Source: Tichowtungia aerotolerans
GTDB lineage: Bacteria; Verrucomicrobiota; Kiritimatiellia; Kiritimatiellales; Tichowtungiaceae
Assembly (NCBI RefSeq): GCF_009905215.1
Contig: NZ_CP047593.1
Location: forward strand, 2,732,900 to 2,796,899
Direction: 5' to 3'
DNA: 64,000 nt
The position numbers were made by a program, and so were the translations under genes. This document shows positions 44,597 to 53,914 of the stretch, one piece after another (positions within the stretch are counted from its first letter, which is position 1; every line of letters starts with the position of its first letter). Under the pieces are notes generated by a model. That model was not told the DNA's origin. It was given only the letters and a program-made list of their open reading frames with translations, and searched no databases.

Positions 44597-45868
44597 TCAG
44601 GCGGAGTTTTTAGGAGGGAGATCTGTGTTTTTTTCCGGATTGCGCAGGACAATGAGAAGCAGAGCAATTCCGCCGGCGAATGTCAGCAGGATACTATCGT
44701 AGGCGCTGAATGTTTTTCCCAGCAGGGTCCATCCGGAGGGAAGAAGACTGTGCTCAAGCAGGCTGGCGATTGCAAATCCGGACAGTGCTCCGGCGCAGCT
44801 CATGGCGGTTCCGTTGAACGCGCCGGCGAGGGATTTATTGTCCCGGGGCATCAATGCCAGCGTTTCGGCACCTACGCTGATTCCGACAATGCCTCCGGAA
44901 ATACTGAAGAGGATTGAGACCAGGCTCATGTGGATGACGGATGACCATGCTGCCCATTCGCGGAACAGTACCGAAATCAGAATTGTGATATAGCCGATAT
45001 GTCCCAGCACAAACATTTTCATGGCGCCATATCGGTCGACCAGATGACCTCCGATCCAGCAACCGATCATTCCGCCGGTTACCAGCAGGGTTCCCATCAG
45101 GCTGATCCGGGCCGGGGTAAACAGCAGGATATCTTTTTCCAGCAGTCCGAACAACGTGGGGGCGCTGGCGGTGAACAGCGTGCTTAAGAACACATAGCTG
45201 TTCAGGCGACGATAGGACATGTGCTGGAGGACCGCTTTGAGTGCAGCAAAGATGTGTCGCTGTTTGGGCGGTTCATGGTGCGGCGTTTCCAGTTCCGGAA
45301 TGCGGTTGAAGACCTGAATACGAAAGAGGTTTGTAATGACAACGAATACGAGAACTCCCTGAAAAACCGGTATGCCGGAATTCAGTTTCAGCAGCCTGGA
45401 AATGATAAATGAAAAAACAATCATACAGATCTGGAAGGCAACGCGCAGCCGGCTGAAAAAGCGGCCCCGTATTTTTTCGGGAACAATCGGGCTGAGCAGT
45501 GCCAGCCACGCGCCGGCCTGGAGGCTTCCTCCGATACTCATTACAGAGAATGCAGTCACAACAGCAGCTGTTGCCCATGGAATCTCTGGAATCAGAATAA
45601 AAATACCTGCAGCGGTCAGGATCTGCCCCCAGATACTGGTTCGCTTTTTCCCCATGCGGTCGGAAAGATAGGCAAACGGAATGGCCAGCAGCATGGTGAC
45701 AAACAGCGGAATGGGCATCAGCATGGCAATCCGGGGACTGTCGAGGCCTCGAGCTGCCAGATAATTGAGATAAAAACTGTTTTGGAACAATGCTCCTGCC
45801 ATCATGCCCAGGCACTGGGCGACAATAATAATTCGGGATACTTTCTTGAATTCTTCAGTGGTCAGCAT
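44597..45868 (-). CDS. MFS transporter
   Basis: A 423-residue major facilitator protein with about 12 membrane helices. The loop 2-3 motif appears as AYLSDRMGKKRTSIWG, and a repeat of it as GGHLVDRYGAMKMFVLG in the second half. The frame extends 21 codons upstream, but the ATG at 45868 (MLTTEEFKK) gives a normal cytoplasmic N-terminus. It converges with the AraC gene at 43767 and sits next to secreted carbohydrate-related genes, so sugar or degradation-product transport is inferred. Confidence 0.83.
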   Translation of the reverse strand: MLTTEEFKKVSRIIIVAQCLGMMAGALFQNSFYLNYLAARGLDSPRIAMLMPIPLFVTMLLAIPFAYLSDRMGKKRTSIWGQILTAAGIFILIPEIPWATAAVVTAFSVMSIGGSLQAGAWLALLSPIVPEKIRGRFFSRLRVAFQICMIVFSFIISRLLKLNSGIPVFQGVLVFVVITNLFRIQVFNRIPELETPHHEPPKQRHIFAALKAVLQHMSYRRLNSYVFLSTLFTASAPTLFGLLEKDILLFTPARISLMGTLLVTGGMIGCWIGGHLVDRYGAMKMFVLGHIGYITILISVLFREWAAWSSVIHMSLVSILFSISGGIVGISVGAETLALMPRDNKSLAGAFNGTAMSCAGALSGFAIASLLEHSLLPSGWTLLGKTFSAYDSILLTFAGGIALLLIVLRNPEKNTDLPPKNSA

Positions 45869-46083
45869 GTGGCGCTTTTCGTTGGATATAGAATGTAAAT
45901 AAAACAGGATTCTATAGTGCGATATGTCCATAAATCCAGTTTAAACCACAGCAATGGATTTTCCGCTTTGTGACACCGAATTGATTTTTTCACTATTCCC
46001 GTTTTGTCGGACGCAGAGTCTTTCTATTTCAATTGTTCTGTTCGGAGATGCCGAACGTGAATCCTCAGGACAAGGAGAGAACG

Positions 46084-46732
46084 ATGAAATATATGTGGAT
46101 GATTAGTTGGTTTGTTGCTGCGGCGCATTTCAAATGCAGATATTCTGGTCGCATGGGATACTGCCGGGTGTAACGCATATGAGACACTGGTGCGGACAAA
46201 CAATTATGTAACGCAGAACGTGGTGGACAGCACGGCACTGCTGACCGGTTCTGCTCCGTACGGGTATCAAAACCGGGCGAATACGTATGCTGTGGAGGGG
46301 CAGTCCTTTACGGAGCTGAACGAAAATGTGTATGTTCAGTTTTCGCTGTCCGCCGAGTCGGGGTATCAATTAACAGTAACCGGGTTGGATCTCTATGTCG
46401 CCCGTTCTTCCACCGGAGCCCGTTCTTTTGCCCTTCGGTCGAATCAGGACGATTTTTCATCAAACCTGGTCGAGTGGACGGTTGATGACGATTCAAATAC
46501 GCTTCCATGGCTGCTTGGGCATGAACTGAACCTTGAAGATACAACCGTCACATTCAGGGTTTATATGTGGGATGCAACCGGAGTGCAGAAGGGGTATATC
46601 TATGATCCCGGAGCTTCAAACAGTATTACGGTTTCCGGGACGATTGCGGCGGTTCCTGAGCCGGCAACTGTTAGCATGCTTGGGTTGGCTTCCGGGCTGA
46701 TTCTGTTTTGGCGGAGAAATTTCGGAGTCTAA
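46084..46732 (+). pseudogene. PEP-CTERM surface protein with a frameshift in its signal peptide
   Basis: A strong AAGGAGAG site leads to an ATG at 46084 and a signal-like MKYMWMISWFVAAA, but that frame stops at 46173. The body runs in the +1 frame (46103-46732) and has no good start; its frame has a stop at 46100. Skipping one base near 46126 would give MKYMWMISWFVAAAISNA-DILVAWD, matching a paralogue at 47668. The body is one beta-rich domain of about 170 residues and ends with VPEPATVSMLGLA, a hydrophobic segment and RR, a typical PEP-CTERM sorting signal for exosortase. It may be a pseudogene, a sequencing error or a phase-variable start. A strong terminator follows. Confidence 0.8.
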
Positions 46733-46754
46733 GGCCGACATGTTTTGTGATTAG

Positions 46755-46784
46755 CCCCGGCAGGTTTCTGCCGGGGTTTTTCTT
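46755..46784 (+). terminator. Rho-independent terminator of the PEP-CTERM gene
   Basis: CCCCGGCAG (46755-46763) pairs with CTGCCGGGG (46768-46776) around GTTT, followed by TTTTTCTT. It lies 22 bases after the stop and its T-run reaches into the end of the convergent AraC gene. Confidence 0.9.
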
Positions 46785-47646
46785 ATGAATGCTGTGCTGT
46801 ATTTCGCCATTCACTCGGTGTTTTCCCGGTCAGTTTTTTAAATGCTTTCAGGAAATGTTTTTCGTCATTATAGCCGGCAGCCTGAGCAATGTAGCTTAGT
46901 TTGTACGATGTTTTCCGGAGAAGTTCTTTTGCCCGTTCTATCCGCAGGTGGATCAGGTATTCGTTGGCTGGAAGTCCGGTTTCTTTCAGACAGGCTTTGC
47001 GCAGGGTATCTGTGCATACCTGAAGCTGATCTGCGATGTCGCCGACGCCGGTTTGGTAATGATGTTTCTCGAGAATGGTTTTCATCTGCTGTGGATAGGA
47101 AGGCTTCTTCTGTTTACCCAAGGGGTAGGTGATCTGCCAGATCACTTCGCCGATGGCGGCAATGCGTGAAATAAAAAAATAAGGATTTTCGGTTTGCCGG
47201 GTCGGCATGGCTTTGGTGATTTCATGCATCAGGCTGTGGATGCGCCGGGGAACGGCTTTCAGAATAAACCGGGATTCTGTGATGCCGATATTGCGAAGAA
47301 ATCCATCGGCATTTGGTCCGTTGAAGGACACAAACAGGTATTTGTAATGCAGTCCCCTCAAGGTGAACGGCCGGTTTTCAAAAACACACAGCAGGTCACC
47401 GGGCTGTAACCGGATGGTTTCTGTTCCCGTCATGTAAATGTATTCGCCGTCGAGGATCAGCAGGAAGGTGTAGTATTCCGGAACAACAATTCCCGGAGAG
47501 GGCCTGTTTTCAACGATTGAGGCATTTCGAAAGAACAAACGGTCTAAGCAATACGATTTCATTTTCTCGATTAAACCACCTTCAAGTGGAAAGTGCACCC
47601 ATAAAAATTTTGGATGGTTCGGCATAAATGAGAAACTGTGCAGCAT
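46783..47646 (-). CDS. AraC-family regulator
   Basis: A 287-residue transcription factor with an N-terminal cupin-like sensor (YYTFLLILDGEYIYMTGTETIRLQPGDLLCVFENRP) and the AraC double helix-turn-helix at the end (VGDIADQLQVCTDTLRKACLKETGLPANEYL, SYIAQAAGYNDEKHFLKAFKKLTGKTPSEW). Another in-frame ATG at 47625 could be the start. The gene is divergent from the large beta-helix protein with only about 20 bases between start codons, so promoters must overlap coding sequence. It probably regulates that neighbour. Confidence 0.86.
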   Translation of the reverse strand: MLHSFSFMPNHPKFLWVHFPLEGGLIEKMKSYCLDRLFFRNASIVENRPSPGIVVPEYYTFLLILDGEYIYMTGTETIRLQPGDLLCVFENRPFTLRGLHYKYLFVSFNGPNADGFLRNIGITESRFILKAVPRRIHSLMHEITKAMPTRQTENPYFFISRIAAIGEVIWQITYPLGKQKKPSYPQQMKTILEKHHYQTGVGDIADQLQVCTDTLRKACLKETGLPANEYLIHLRIERAKELLRKTSYKLSYIAQAAGYNDEKHFLKAFKKLTGKTPSEWRNTAQHS

Positions 47647-47667
47647 GGAAAAAACAAGGCAGGTGTT

Positions 47668-50600
47668 ATGAAGAAGATAATTTGGATTTTAGAGATTGGG
47701 ATAATGATGTTTGGCGGCAGATTGGCAGCAGATGTATTGGCCACATGGGATACAGCGGGATGTAACGCTTATTACACGCCGGTGTGGACAAATAATTATG
47801 TGGCACAGAATGTGGTCAGCAACACGGCGCTGCTGACGGGAGGAGCTCCTTATGGGTATCAGAATCGGGCGAATACCTACGCCGTTGAAGGTCAGTCGTT
47901 CGCTGAAATCAATACCGACGTATACGTCCAGTTCAAGTTGAGTGCTGGCTCAGGATGTACGCTGACGGTGACCAATCTTAACATCCATCTTGCTCGAGTA
48001 TCGACCGGCGCAAGGTCTTACGCGCTCCGCAGCAGTGTTGATGGTTTTTCGAGTGATTTGGCATTATGGTCTGTTTCGGATGACTCTGAAACCTTTCCCG
48101 GGTTGCTGGATTTTCCGATGAATCTTACGTCGCCGTCTCTGGCCTTTCGGATATATATGTGGAATGCCACAGGCGTACAGAAAGGGTATGTGTATGATCC
48201 CGGGATCGAAAACAGCATTACTGTATCCGGAACGGTAAGCACGAACGCAGATGCCTTTGCAATCAACGATCCGCTTGGCATTAATATGGATGATATTCCG
48301 GCCATGAACACGCTGGAGAATGTTGAGTGGGCGAAGATGGGGTATCTTGATGTAACGGCGGGGCCGTATTATGCCGATCCGACTGGAACGCAGGATTCGA
48401 CTAAAGCTATTCAGGAGGCGGTGATTTTTGCCCGTGCTCATAAACTGGTTACCTTTTTTCCGTCCGGAACCTATCTGGTGACAAACACCATCAGTTGTAT
48501 GGCGGGGTGGCGCGAGCAGCGCGATCCAAATAATCCTTATCTTCCATACTGCGAGCATTGGCCTTGTATACTGATGGGTGACTCGACCGGGGACAGTCGT
48601 CCCAAAATTATCCTAGCGGATAACACTCCGGGCTTTGGTACTAATGATGCAATGAAAGCCGTGGTGTATTTTAACAGTCGGACATGGTATCGGGCGACCG
48701 ATGAGGAGGGAGAACCTCAGCCGTTGGATGGCTCGAACGGATTTTTACAGTGTATTCGGGGACTGGAAATACAGACCGGTTTCGGTAACCCGCAGGCTGC
48801 GGCGCTTTTCATGGATGCTGCCGAAGGCGCAACCATTGAAGACTGCACGCTGAATGCTGAAGGAAGTTATGCCGGACTGTGGCGTAGTCCAGGCAGCGGC
48901 GGTGCGATGTTCAATATTGATTTTATCGGTGGAAAATACGGGGCACTTGTTAATTTTGCCCGTCCGACATCTACGATGGCCGGGTGTCGTTTTTCCGGGC
49001 AGAGCATTGCGTCTGTTTTTTATGACCAGCGCGGAACATTGACGGCTGTCGGGTGTGATTTTTCCGTATCGAATGGTCTTCCCGTACTCATCTCTGAGGG
49101 AACCCGCAATGGTGGCGTATCATTTGTTGACAGTGTCATTCGTTATAAGTCAGCCGACCCCTCAAATGTGGTTTTTGATGCCGGCAGTTCGTTGTATGTG
49201 CAGAATGTCTATGTTCAGAATGCATCGAAACTGATGTTGCAGATGGTGCCGGTTGAAAATGAATGGGTGCGGATCGACCGGATGGCTGTGCCGCACGATT
49301 ACCGGTGGAATACCGCATCAATTTTTCTGAATACCAATCAGGTTCCATTTCTAAGTGAAGTGGTTGCTGCGACCGCCCCGGCCAACGATTTTGTGGCTGA
49401 TCATATTCTGTGGGACGAATCGGACTGGCCGGTGTTTAATCGGGCCGGGTTGGTCAGCGTCAAGGACGCTCCGTATAATGCGGTCGGTGATGGCGAAACG
49501 GATGATTACGCCGCTCTGCAGCAGGCGATCGACGAAAACGAAATCGTTTTCCTTCCTAAAGGTGCTTACGTAACTTCTAAAACGCTGGTTTTGCGCCCGG
49601 ATACAAAACTGGTCGGTGTGTCACCGTCCTATAGCATTATCGTTCCGATTGAGTCAGAAGGAGGGGATTTTCTCGATCCTGAAAATCCGCAGCCGGTTCT
49701 GCGGACAGCGGATTCGGCGGATGCCGACACTCAGCTCGGATTTTTCAGCATTTTCATGCCGGGTCGCCGGGTGCACGGGATTTACATGGTGGAGTGGCAA
49801 TGCGGCAGTCGATCGTGCATGCGCAGTGTCTATCCGACGTTTGAATATACAGAACTCGATTGGTGGCCCCTGGATCGGGGAATCTATCCGTGGAGTAACT
49901 GGACGTGGGCCGACATGGGCGAGTTGGCGATGAAAGAAAAAGCCGCCGGGGTGGTTCACGGAGATATTCCCGGATTGGCTCCCGACAGCATCGAAGACAA
50001 CCGTCGGAACTGGGCCATCCGGCAGGTTCGCGGGAATGGCGGCGGCGGGTGGTATCCGTTCTATACAGAATGCACGCACTATCAGGGAAAAGGCTATCGG
50101 CAGCTGCTGGTTGAAGAGATCGACGGACCGTTTTCCATCTATCATGCGCAGTTGCAGTATTCCCGCGGGGACGCGGAAATTGAAATTGTGAATTCATCCG
50201 AATTCTCGGTCTACGGCATCAAGAAAGAGATGAATTCGCCTGCGCTGATTGCACGAAATTCCACCAATATCCTGGTTAGCGGAATGGGCGGGCCGGGACT
50301 TTCGACCGTGGATGGGTGGGGGCATTTTCGCATTTACGATTGCGAAAATGTCACGCTGGCCAATTTGTTTCCTGATCCGCGCGTACAACCCAGCGGCATT
50401 CTCAGCGATTCCTACCCGTTGATTCATGTGTATGAAAACGGGGAAGAGGTATTAAAGACCGCACCCCTTGAACGCCCGACACTGTTCTTCTGGGGAGATT
50501 ATAATGAGTCCCTTGTGAATCCTGCGGTTTACAATTCAGATAAAGAAGAGACGCTTTTAAATTGGAATCTGAGCGGATGTAATGCGGTCAATAATCCCGT

Positions 50601-51474
50601 TTGGAGTAACGAATATGCAGCCGTCGGGGTTGATGCTGCCGCTTCGGTAATCAGCGGAAATGGGTATGATCGGAATAACGGCAACAATGGTTACATTAAC
50701 CTGGATAATGCTTATGCCGTTGACGGACAGTCGTATACCGAACTCAATACAAATTATTATGTTCAGTTTGATGCCGTGGCTGATCCGGGGATGGAGGTGT
50801 CTGTGAATCGGATGGATCTGCGCCTGTGGCGCACTGCATACGGGGCACGCTCTTTTGCTCTGCGTTCGAGTATGGACGGTTTTTCCTCGAATATTGCTGA
50901 ATGGAGCGTGCCGCTTGAGACGAATACCGGTGGCGTCATGGATTTAGAAAACTGTACAATTAATCTCACCTCCACGAATCTTTCTTTCCGGCTTTACATG
51001 TGGAACGCCACCGGACTGAACGTTGCGTATTTGCGAACCCCGGCTCAATCGGGAAGTATTGTGCTGACTGGCAGCGTATCGGCGCCATGGTGTGCGGGCG
51101 ACTCAGATTCGGATGCGATGCCGGACTGGTGGGAGCTGATGCAGGCAGGCAGCAAGACCGCTATGAATCCTGATGCGGATGAAGATCAGGAAGGCATTTC
51201 CAACCTCAGGGAATATATTGCCGGCACCGATCCACATGACCCGAATTCAAAATTCATGGTAAGTCGCATGCCGGATTCTTTATCCGGTTTTTCGTTTTCA
51301 TGGGACACGGTTTTAGACCGCTTATATTCCGTTTATTCAACGACCAATCTGATGAACTGGAGTTCGGTTCCGTGTTGGACTGCCCGGGGGGATGGAATGG
51401 TCAAAGCATATACCAACCGGAACAGCTCGGCATCTGTCTGTTACTTTAAAGTGGATGTCTCTGTGCTCCCCTGA
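47668..51474 (+). CDS. Secreted multidomain pectate-lyase-like beta-helix protein
   Basis: A 1268-residue secreted protein with a signal peptide (MKKIIWILEIGIMMFGG). Residues 22-191 are a beta-domain that closely matches the PEP-CTERM protein next door. Two Pectate_lyase_3/GH55-like beta-helix units follow, starting near residues 224 (YYADPTGTQDSTKAIQEAV) and 595 (YNAVGDGETDDYAALQQAI). A second, more divergent copy of the N-terminal domain covers about 960-1141. The C-terminus has a calcium-repeat-like GDSDSDAMPDWWE and NPDADEDQEGISNLREYIAGTDP, common in PVC secreted proteins. No PEP-CTERM signal is present. Polysaccharide binding or cleavage is inferred; catalytic residues are not assigned. 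Start ATG 47668 is chosen over a TTG at 47638. Confidence 0.85.
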   Translation: MKKIIWILEIGIMMFGGRLAADVLATWDTAGCNAYYTPVWTNNYVAQNVVSNTALLTGGAPYGYQNRANTYAVEGQSFAEINTDVYVQFKLSAGSGCTLTVTNLNIHLARVSTGARSYALRSSVDGFSSDLALWSVSDDSETFPGLLDFPMNLTSPSLAFRIYMWNATGVQKGYVYDPGIENSITVSGTVSTNADAFAINDPLGINMDDIPAMNTLENVEWAKMGYLDVTAGPYYADPTGTQDSTKAIQEAVIFARAHKLVTFFPSGTYLVTNTISCMAGWREQRDPNNPYLPYCEHWPCILMGDSTGDSRPKIILADNTPGFGTNDAMKAVVYFNSRTWYRATDEEGEPQPLDGSNGFLQCIRGLEIQTGFGNPQAAALFMDAAEGATIEDCTLNAEGSYAGLWRSPGSGGAMFNIDFIGGKYGALVNFARPTSTMAGCRFSGQSIASVFYDQRGTLTAVGCDFSVSNGLPVLISEGTRNGGVSFVDSVIRYKSADPSNVVFDAGSSLYVQNVYVQNASKLMLQMVPVENEWVRIDRMAVPHDYRWNTASIFLNTNQVPFLSEVVAATAPANDFVADHILWDESDWPVFNRAGLVSVKDAPYNAVGDGETDDYAALQQAIDENEIVFLPKGAYVTSKTLVLRPDTKLVGVSPSYSIIVPIESEGGDFLDPENPQPVLRTADSADADTQLGFFSIFMPGRRVHGIYMVEWQCGSRSCMRSVYPTFEYTELDWWPLDRGIYPWSNWTWADMGELAMKEKAAGVVHGDIPGLAPDSIEDNRRNWAIRQVRGNGGGGWYPFYTECTHYQGKGYRQLLVEEIDGPFSIYHAQLQYSRGDAEIEIVNSSEFSVYGIKKEMNSPALIARNSTNILVSGMGGPGLSTVDGWGHFRIYDCENVTLANLFPDPRVQPSGILSDSYPLIHVYENGEEVLKTAPLERPTLFFWGDYNESLVNPAVYNSDKEETLLNWNLSGCNAVNNPVWSNEYAAVGVDAAASVISGNGYDRNNGNNGYINLDNAYAVDGQSYTELNTNYYVQFDAVADPGMEVSVNRMDLRLWRTAYGARSFALRSSMDGFSSNIAEWSVPLETNTGGVMDLENCTINLTSTNLSFRLYMWNATGLNVAYLRTPAQSGSIVLTGSVSAPWCAGDSDSDAMPDWWELMQAGSKTAMNPDADEDQEGISNLREYIAGTDPHDPNSKFMVSRMPDSLSGFSFSWDTVLDRLYSVYSTTNLMNWSSVPCWTARGDGMVKAYTNRNSSASVCYFKVDVSVLP

Positions 51475-51519
51475 TGTTTTTCCAAACATTGGAAAACCTG
51501 CGCTGCAACGCAGTTGCTT

Positions 51520-52413
51520 TTACTGCGGAATACTGTGGTTTTTGCGCCATTGCCGGGGCGGCATTCCGGTGATGCGGGAGAAGGCTTTGCTGAAGGTGGA
51601 GGCATTCCCGTAGTTCATTTTTTCGGCGACGTCTTCGATAGACCAGTTTGTTGAGAGCAGGTATTCCTGAGCCGTTTCGATTTTCAGCTGTTCAAGGTAA
51701 CTCCGGGGCGTTTTCCCGTTGTATTTCCGAAACAGTTCAAACAGGCGGCAGCGGCTGATGCCGCACGCGGGGGGAGCTTCATCAACTGAGTTCATGGTTG
51801 CGCAGTGGGACTGGATGTATTTCAGGCATTTCTGATAGATCTGTTTTTCGGGGGATGAATCCTTTGTGTGCAGGGTCGCTTCATCGGCGATCATCTGCAG
51901 CAGAAACAGCGCAAAGCGGTTTGCCCGCTTGATGCGATTTTCAGGAATCTGCCGGAGCTGGTTGAAGACCAGGTCGGTGATCCCGATAATCTGGGCGGGG
52001 TGATCCGGATCGAGAGTGAGCAGGGGGCCCAGCAGTTGAGCCCATCGAGATTCGATGGAGGGATCGAACATGATGAGTGTCAGTTCGATTTCCTCTTGAT
52101 CGGTTTTGTATAACCGATACCAGTCGTTGTGCTGGGTGAAAAAGATGGAGCCGTACTCCAGGTGGCGGGTCTGATTTTCTTTTCTGAAAACGGCTTCTCC
52201 CTTGCGGACGATCCCGAGCGTGTATCCCATGTTGTCGACGGTCCGGATATTCATGACGGGCCCGCGTGTCTGGCGGGTGAAATGATAAATCAGGTTGGGG
52301 TCATGACGGTCGTTATCCAGATCGAAGTTAATCGATTCATACTTCCGATATTCGATGTTGACGGTTCTTTTCATTCTGTGAAGCCCATACAAAACGACAT
52401 GTTTTATATACAA
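51520..52413 (-). CDS. AraC-family regulator
   Basis: A 297-residue transcription factor. The N-terminal sensor half is cupin-like (TLGIVRKGEAVFRKENQTRHLEYGSIFFTQHND). The C-terminal helix-turn-helix pair is clear (CGISRCRLFELFRKYNGKTPRSYLEQLK, IEDVAEKMNYGNASTFSKAFSRITGMPPRQW). The start is uncertain: TTG 52413 has a weak GTAGGA before it, and an ATG at 52374 is possible. It converges with the beta-helix gene and is divergent from the secreted protein at 52528. Confidence 0.86.
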   Translation of the reverse strand: MYIKHVVLYGLHRMKRTVNIEYRKYESINFDLDNDRHDPNLIYHFTRQTRGPVMNIRTVDNMGYTLGIVRKGEAVFRKENQTRHLEYGSIFFTQHNDWYRLYKTDQEEIELTLIMFDPSIESRWAQLLGPLLTLDPDHPAQIIGITDLVFNQLRQIPENRIKRANRFALFLLQMIADEATLHTKDSSPEKQIYQKCLKYIQSHCATMNSVDEAPPACGISRCRLFELFRKYNGKTPRSYLEQLKIETAQEYLLSTNWSIEDVAEKMNYGNASTFSKAFSRITGMPPRQWRKNHSIPQ

Positions 52414-52527
52414 ATCCTACTTTTTCTCAGAATAGATTCAATTTTTTAATACAGAAAGAAAAAACAGGCGCCAATATGTTCGCGATGCGTCTTTTTGTGG
52501 AGTGCGAATTACAGAGAGGAAAATTGA

Positions 52528-53628
52528 ATGATTAAACTGTGGAAAATGATGATTCTGATGGGGGTTGCCGCTGCGGTTCAGGCTGAAGTGGTCATTAGTG
52601 ATGACTTCACCATTGGCAATAATGACAATACAGACAATGCCGAGGTCGCCGGAACGGTTACGGATGTTGGTAATGTAACCTGGCGCGCCAGTGCCTCAGG
52701 AAAGTTCAGGATGAACAGCGCGATTGGTGATGGCGGAGGAGTGATTAATCAGAACAATCTGATTGATACCAGTCCTCGGTTGTATCTGGACTGTCCGGAA
52801 ATCCTAGTTGACAACAATATAACAACGCTTTCCGTGAAAGCTCTGGCGGTGGACTGCCGGCTTATGAATTTTGGATTCGGTACAGATGACAATCTGATGA
52901 GCAGCAGCGCGCATGCGTTTTGGGCCCGGATTCCATCGAATGGTGTGGTCGATATCTGGTGTCGGAGTGATGGGGCAAATACGCGGCTTACGGATTCTAT
53001 TCAGGTTAAGCAGACGGTTGATGATGTGATTGAAATATCGCTCAGCTACAGTCAGGCAAGTAATACGGTCTGGGGATCGATTGTCGGCGGAAAAACCACC
53101 AATTCGTTGGCCCCCACCCAACTGAGCTTCACTCCGACGTTTGACCAGTTTAATTTTGAGCTTCAGAATGAGACAGGAGCTCGTATGTATGCCGGATACT
53201 TCGATGATGTGGTTGTGGATATTGCTTCGTTGCAGCAGGCCTCTTCCTATGAAAGCTGGGCTGCATCTTTCGGGTTGTCCGGTTCGCCGGATGCCGATGC
53301 AGACTATGATTATGACGGCGACGGATTTTCCAACATTTATGAATTCGGACTGGGTGGTGATCCCACGAACAGTGCGGTGGTTGGAACCCTGCCGACGTTT
53401 GAAGTTGCCGGGGATGTCGGTTCCTATGTGTATCCGCAGCTCGCCGCGGGTCAGGACAGCGGACTCAGCTATTATCTGCAAACCAGCACAAACCTGGCCG
53501 TCGGTGGATGGACCAATGCCGGTTACACCGTTTCCGGAACCAATGTTACGGCCGGTACGCTGGACTTTGTGACCAACCGGATTGCCGTCGATGATCCTGA
53601 AAAATTCATCCGGTTGATTATCGAGTAA
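52528..53628 (+). CDS. Secreted protein with calcium-repeat-like segment, hypothetical
   Basis: A 366-residue protein with a signal peptide (MIKLWKMMILMGVAAAVQA). Residues 20-235 are beta-rich and resemble a concanavalin-like or LamG-type jelly roll in style, but no family is named. Residues 250-285 hold DADADYDYDGDGFSNIYEFGLGGDPTNS, a calcium-binding D-x-D-x-DG repeat often found in PVC secreted proteins. The last about 80 residues form another small beta-domain (YYLQTSTNLAVGGWTNAG) like the tail of the protein at 47668. A GAGAGG site precedes the ATG. No PEP-CTERM signal is seen. It is divergent from an AraC regulator. Confidence 0.78.
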   Translation: MIKLWKMMILMGVAAAVQAEVVISDDFTIGNNDNTDNAEVAGTVTDVGNVTWRASASGKFRMNSAIGDGGGVINQNNLIDTSPRLYLDCPEILVDNNITTLSVKALAVDCRLMNFGFGTDDNLMSSSAHAFWARIPSNGVVDIWCRSDGANTRLTDSIQVKQTVDDVIEISLSYSQASNTVWGSIVGGKTTNSLAPTQLSFTPTFDQFNFELQNETGARMYAGYFDDVVVDIASLQQASSYESWAASFGLSGSPDADADYDYDGDGFSNIYEFGLGGDPTNSAVVGTLPTFEVAGDVGSYVYPQLAAGQDSGLSYYLQTSTNLAVGGWTNAGYTVSGTNVTAGTLDFVTNRIAVDDPEKFIRLIIE

Positions 53629-53914
53629 AACTGCATTCGTATAGAGGTTTGCGGGTCGAGATTGCGTGTCGGCCCGAAACTTTTCCAAACCTTGGGAAAT
53701 GACATTATCCAACATTCTGCGTCGTGAAATACCGTGCAGAAACGCAGTGCGGATCCTGACGCAACGGTTGATTTTTCGGCATACACAACCGGCCGGGCCG
53801 GGTTTTTCAGAATACTGGCTGAGTAACGGTGGGGTTAAGTTGTGAATGGTCCGGAAGCAGGGCTGGTTTGGCGTGGTACAATTTGAATCCTGCCTGCAGA
53901 AGCCCCGTTGAGCT

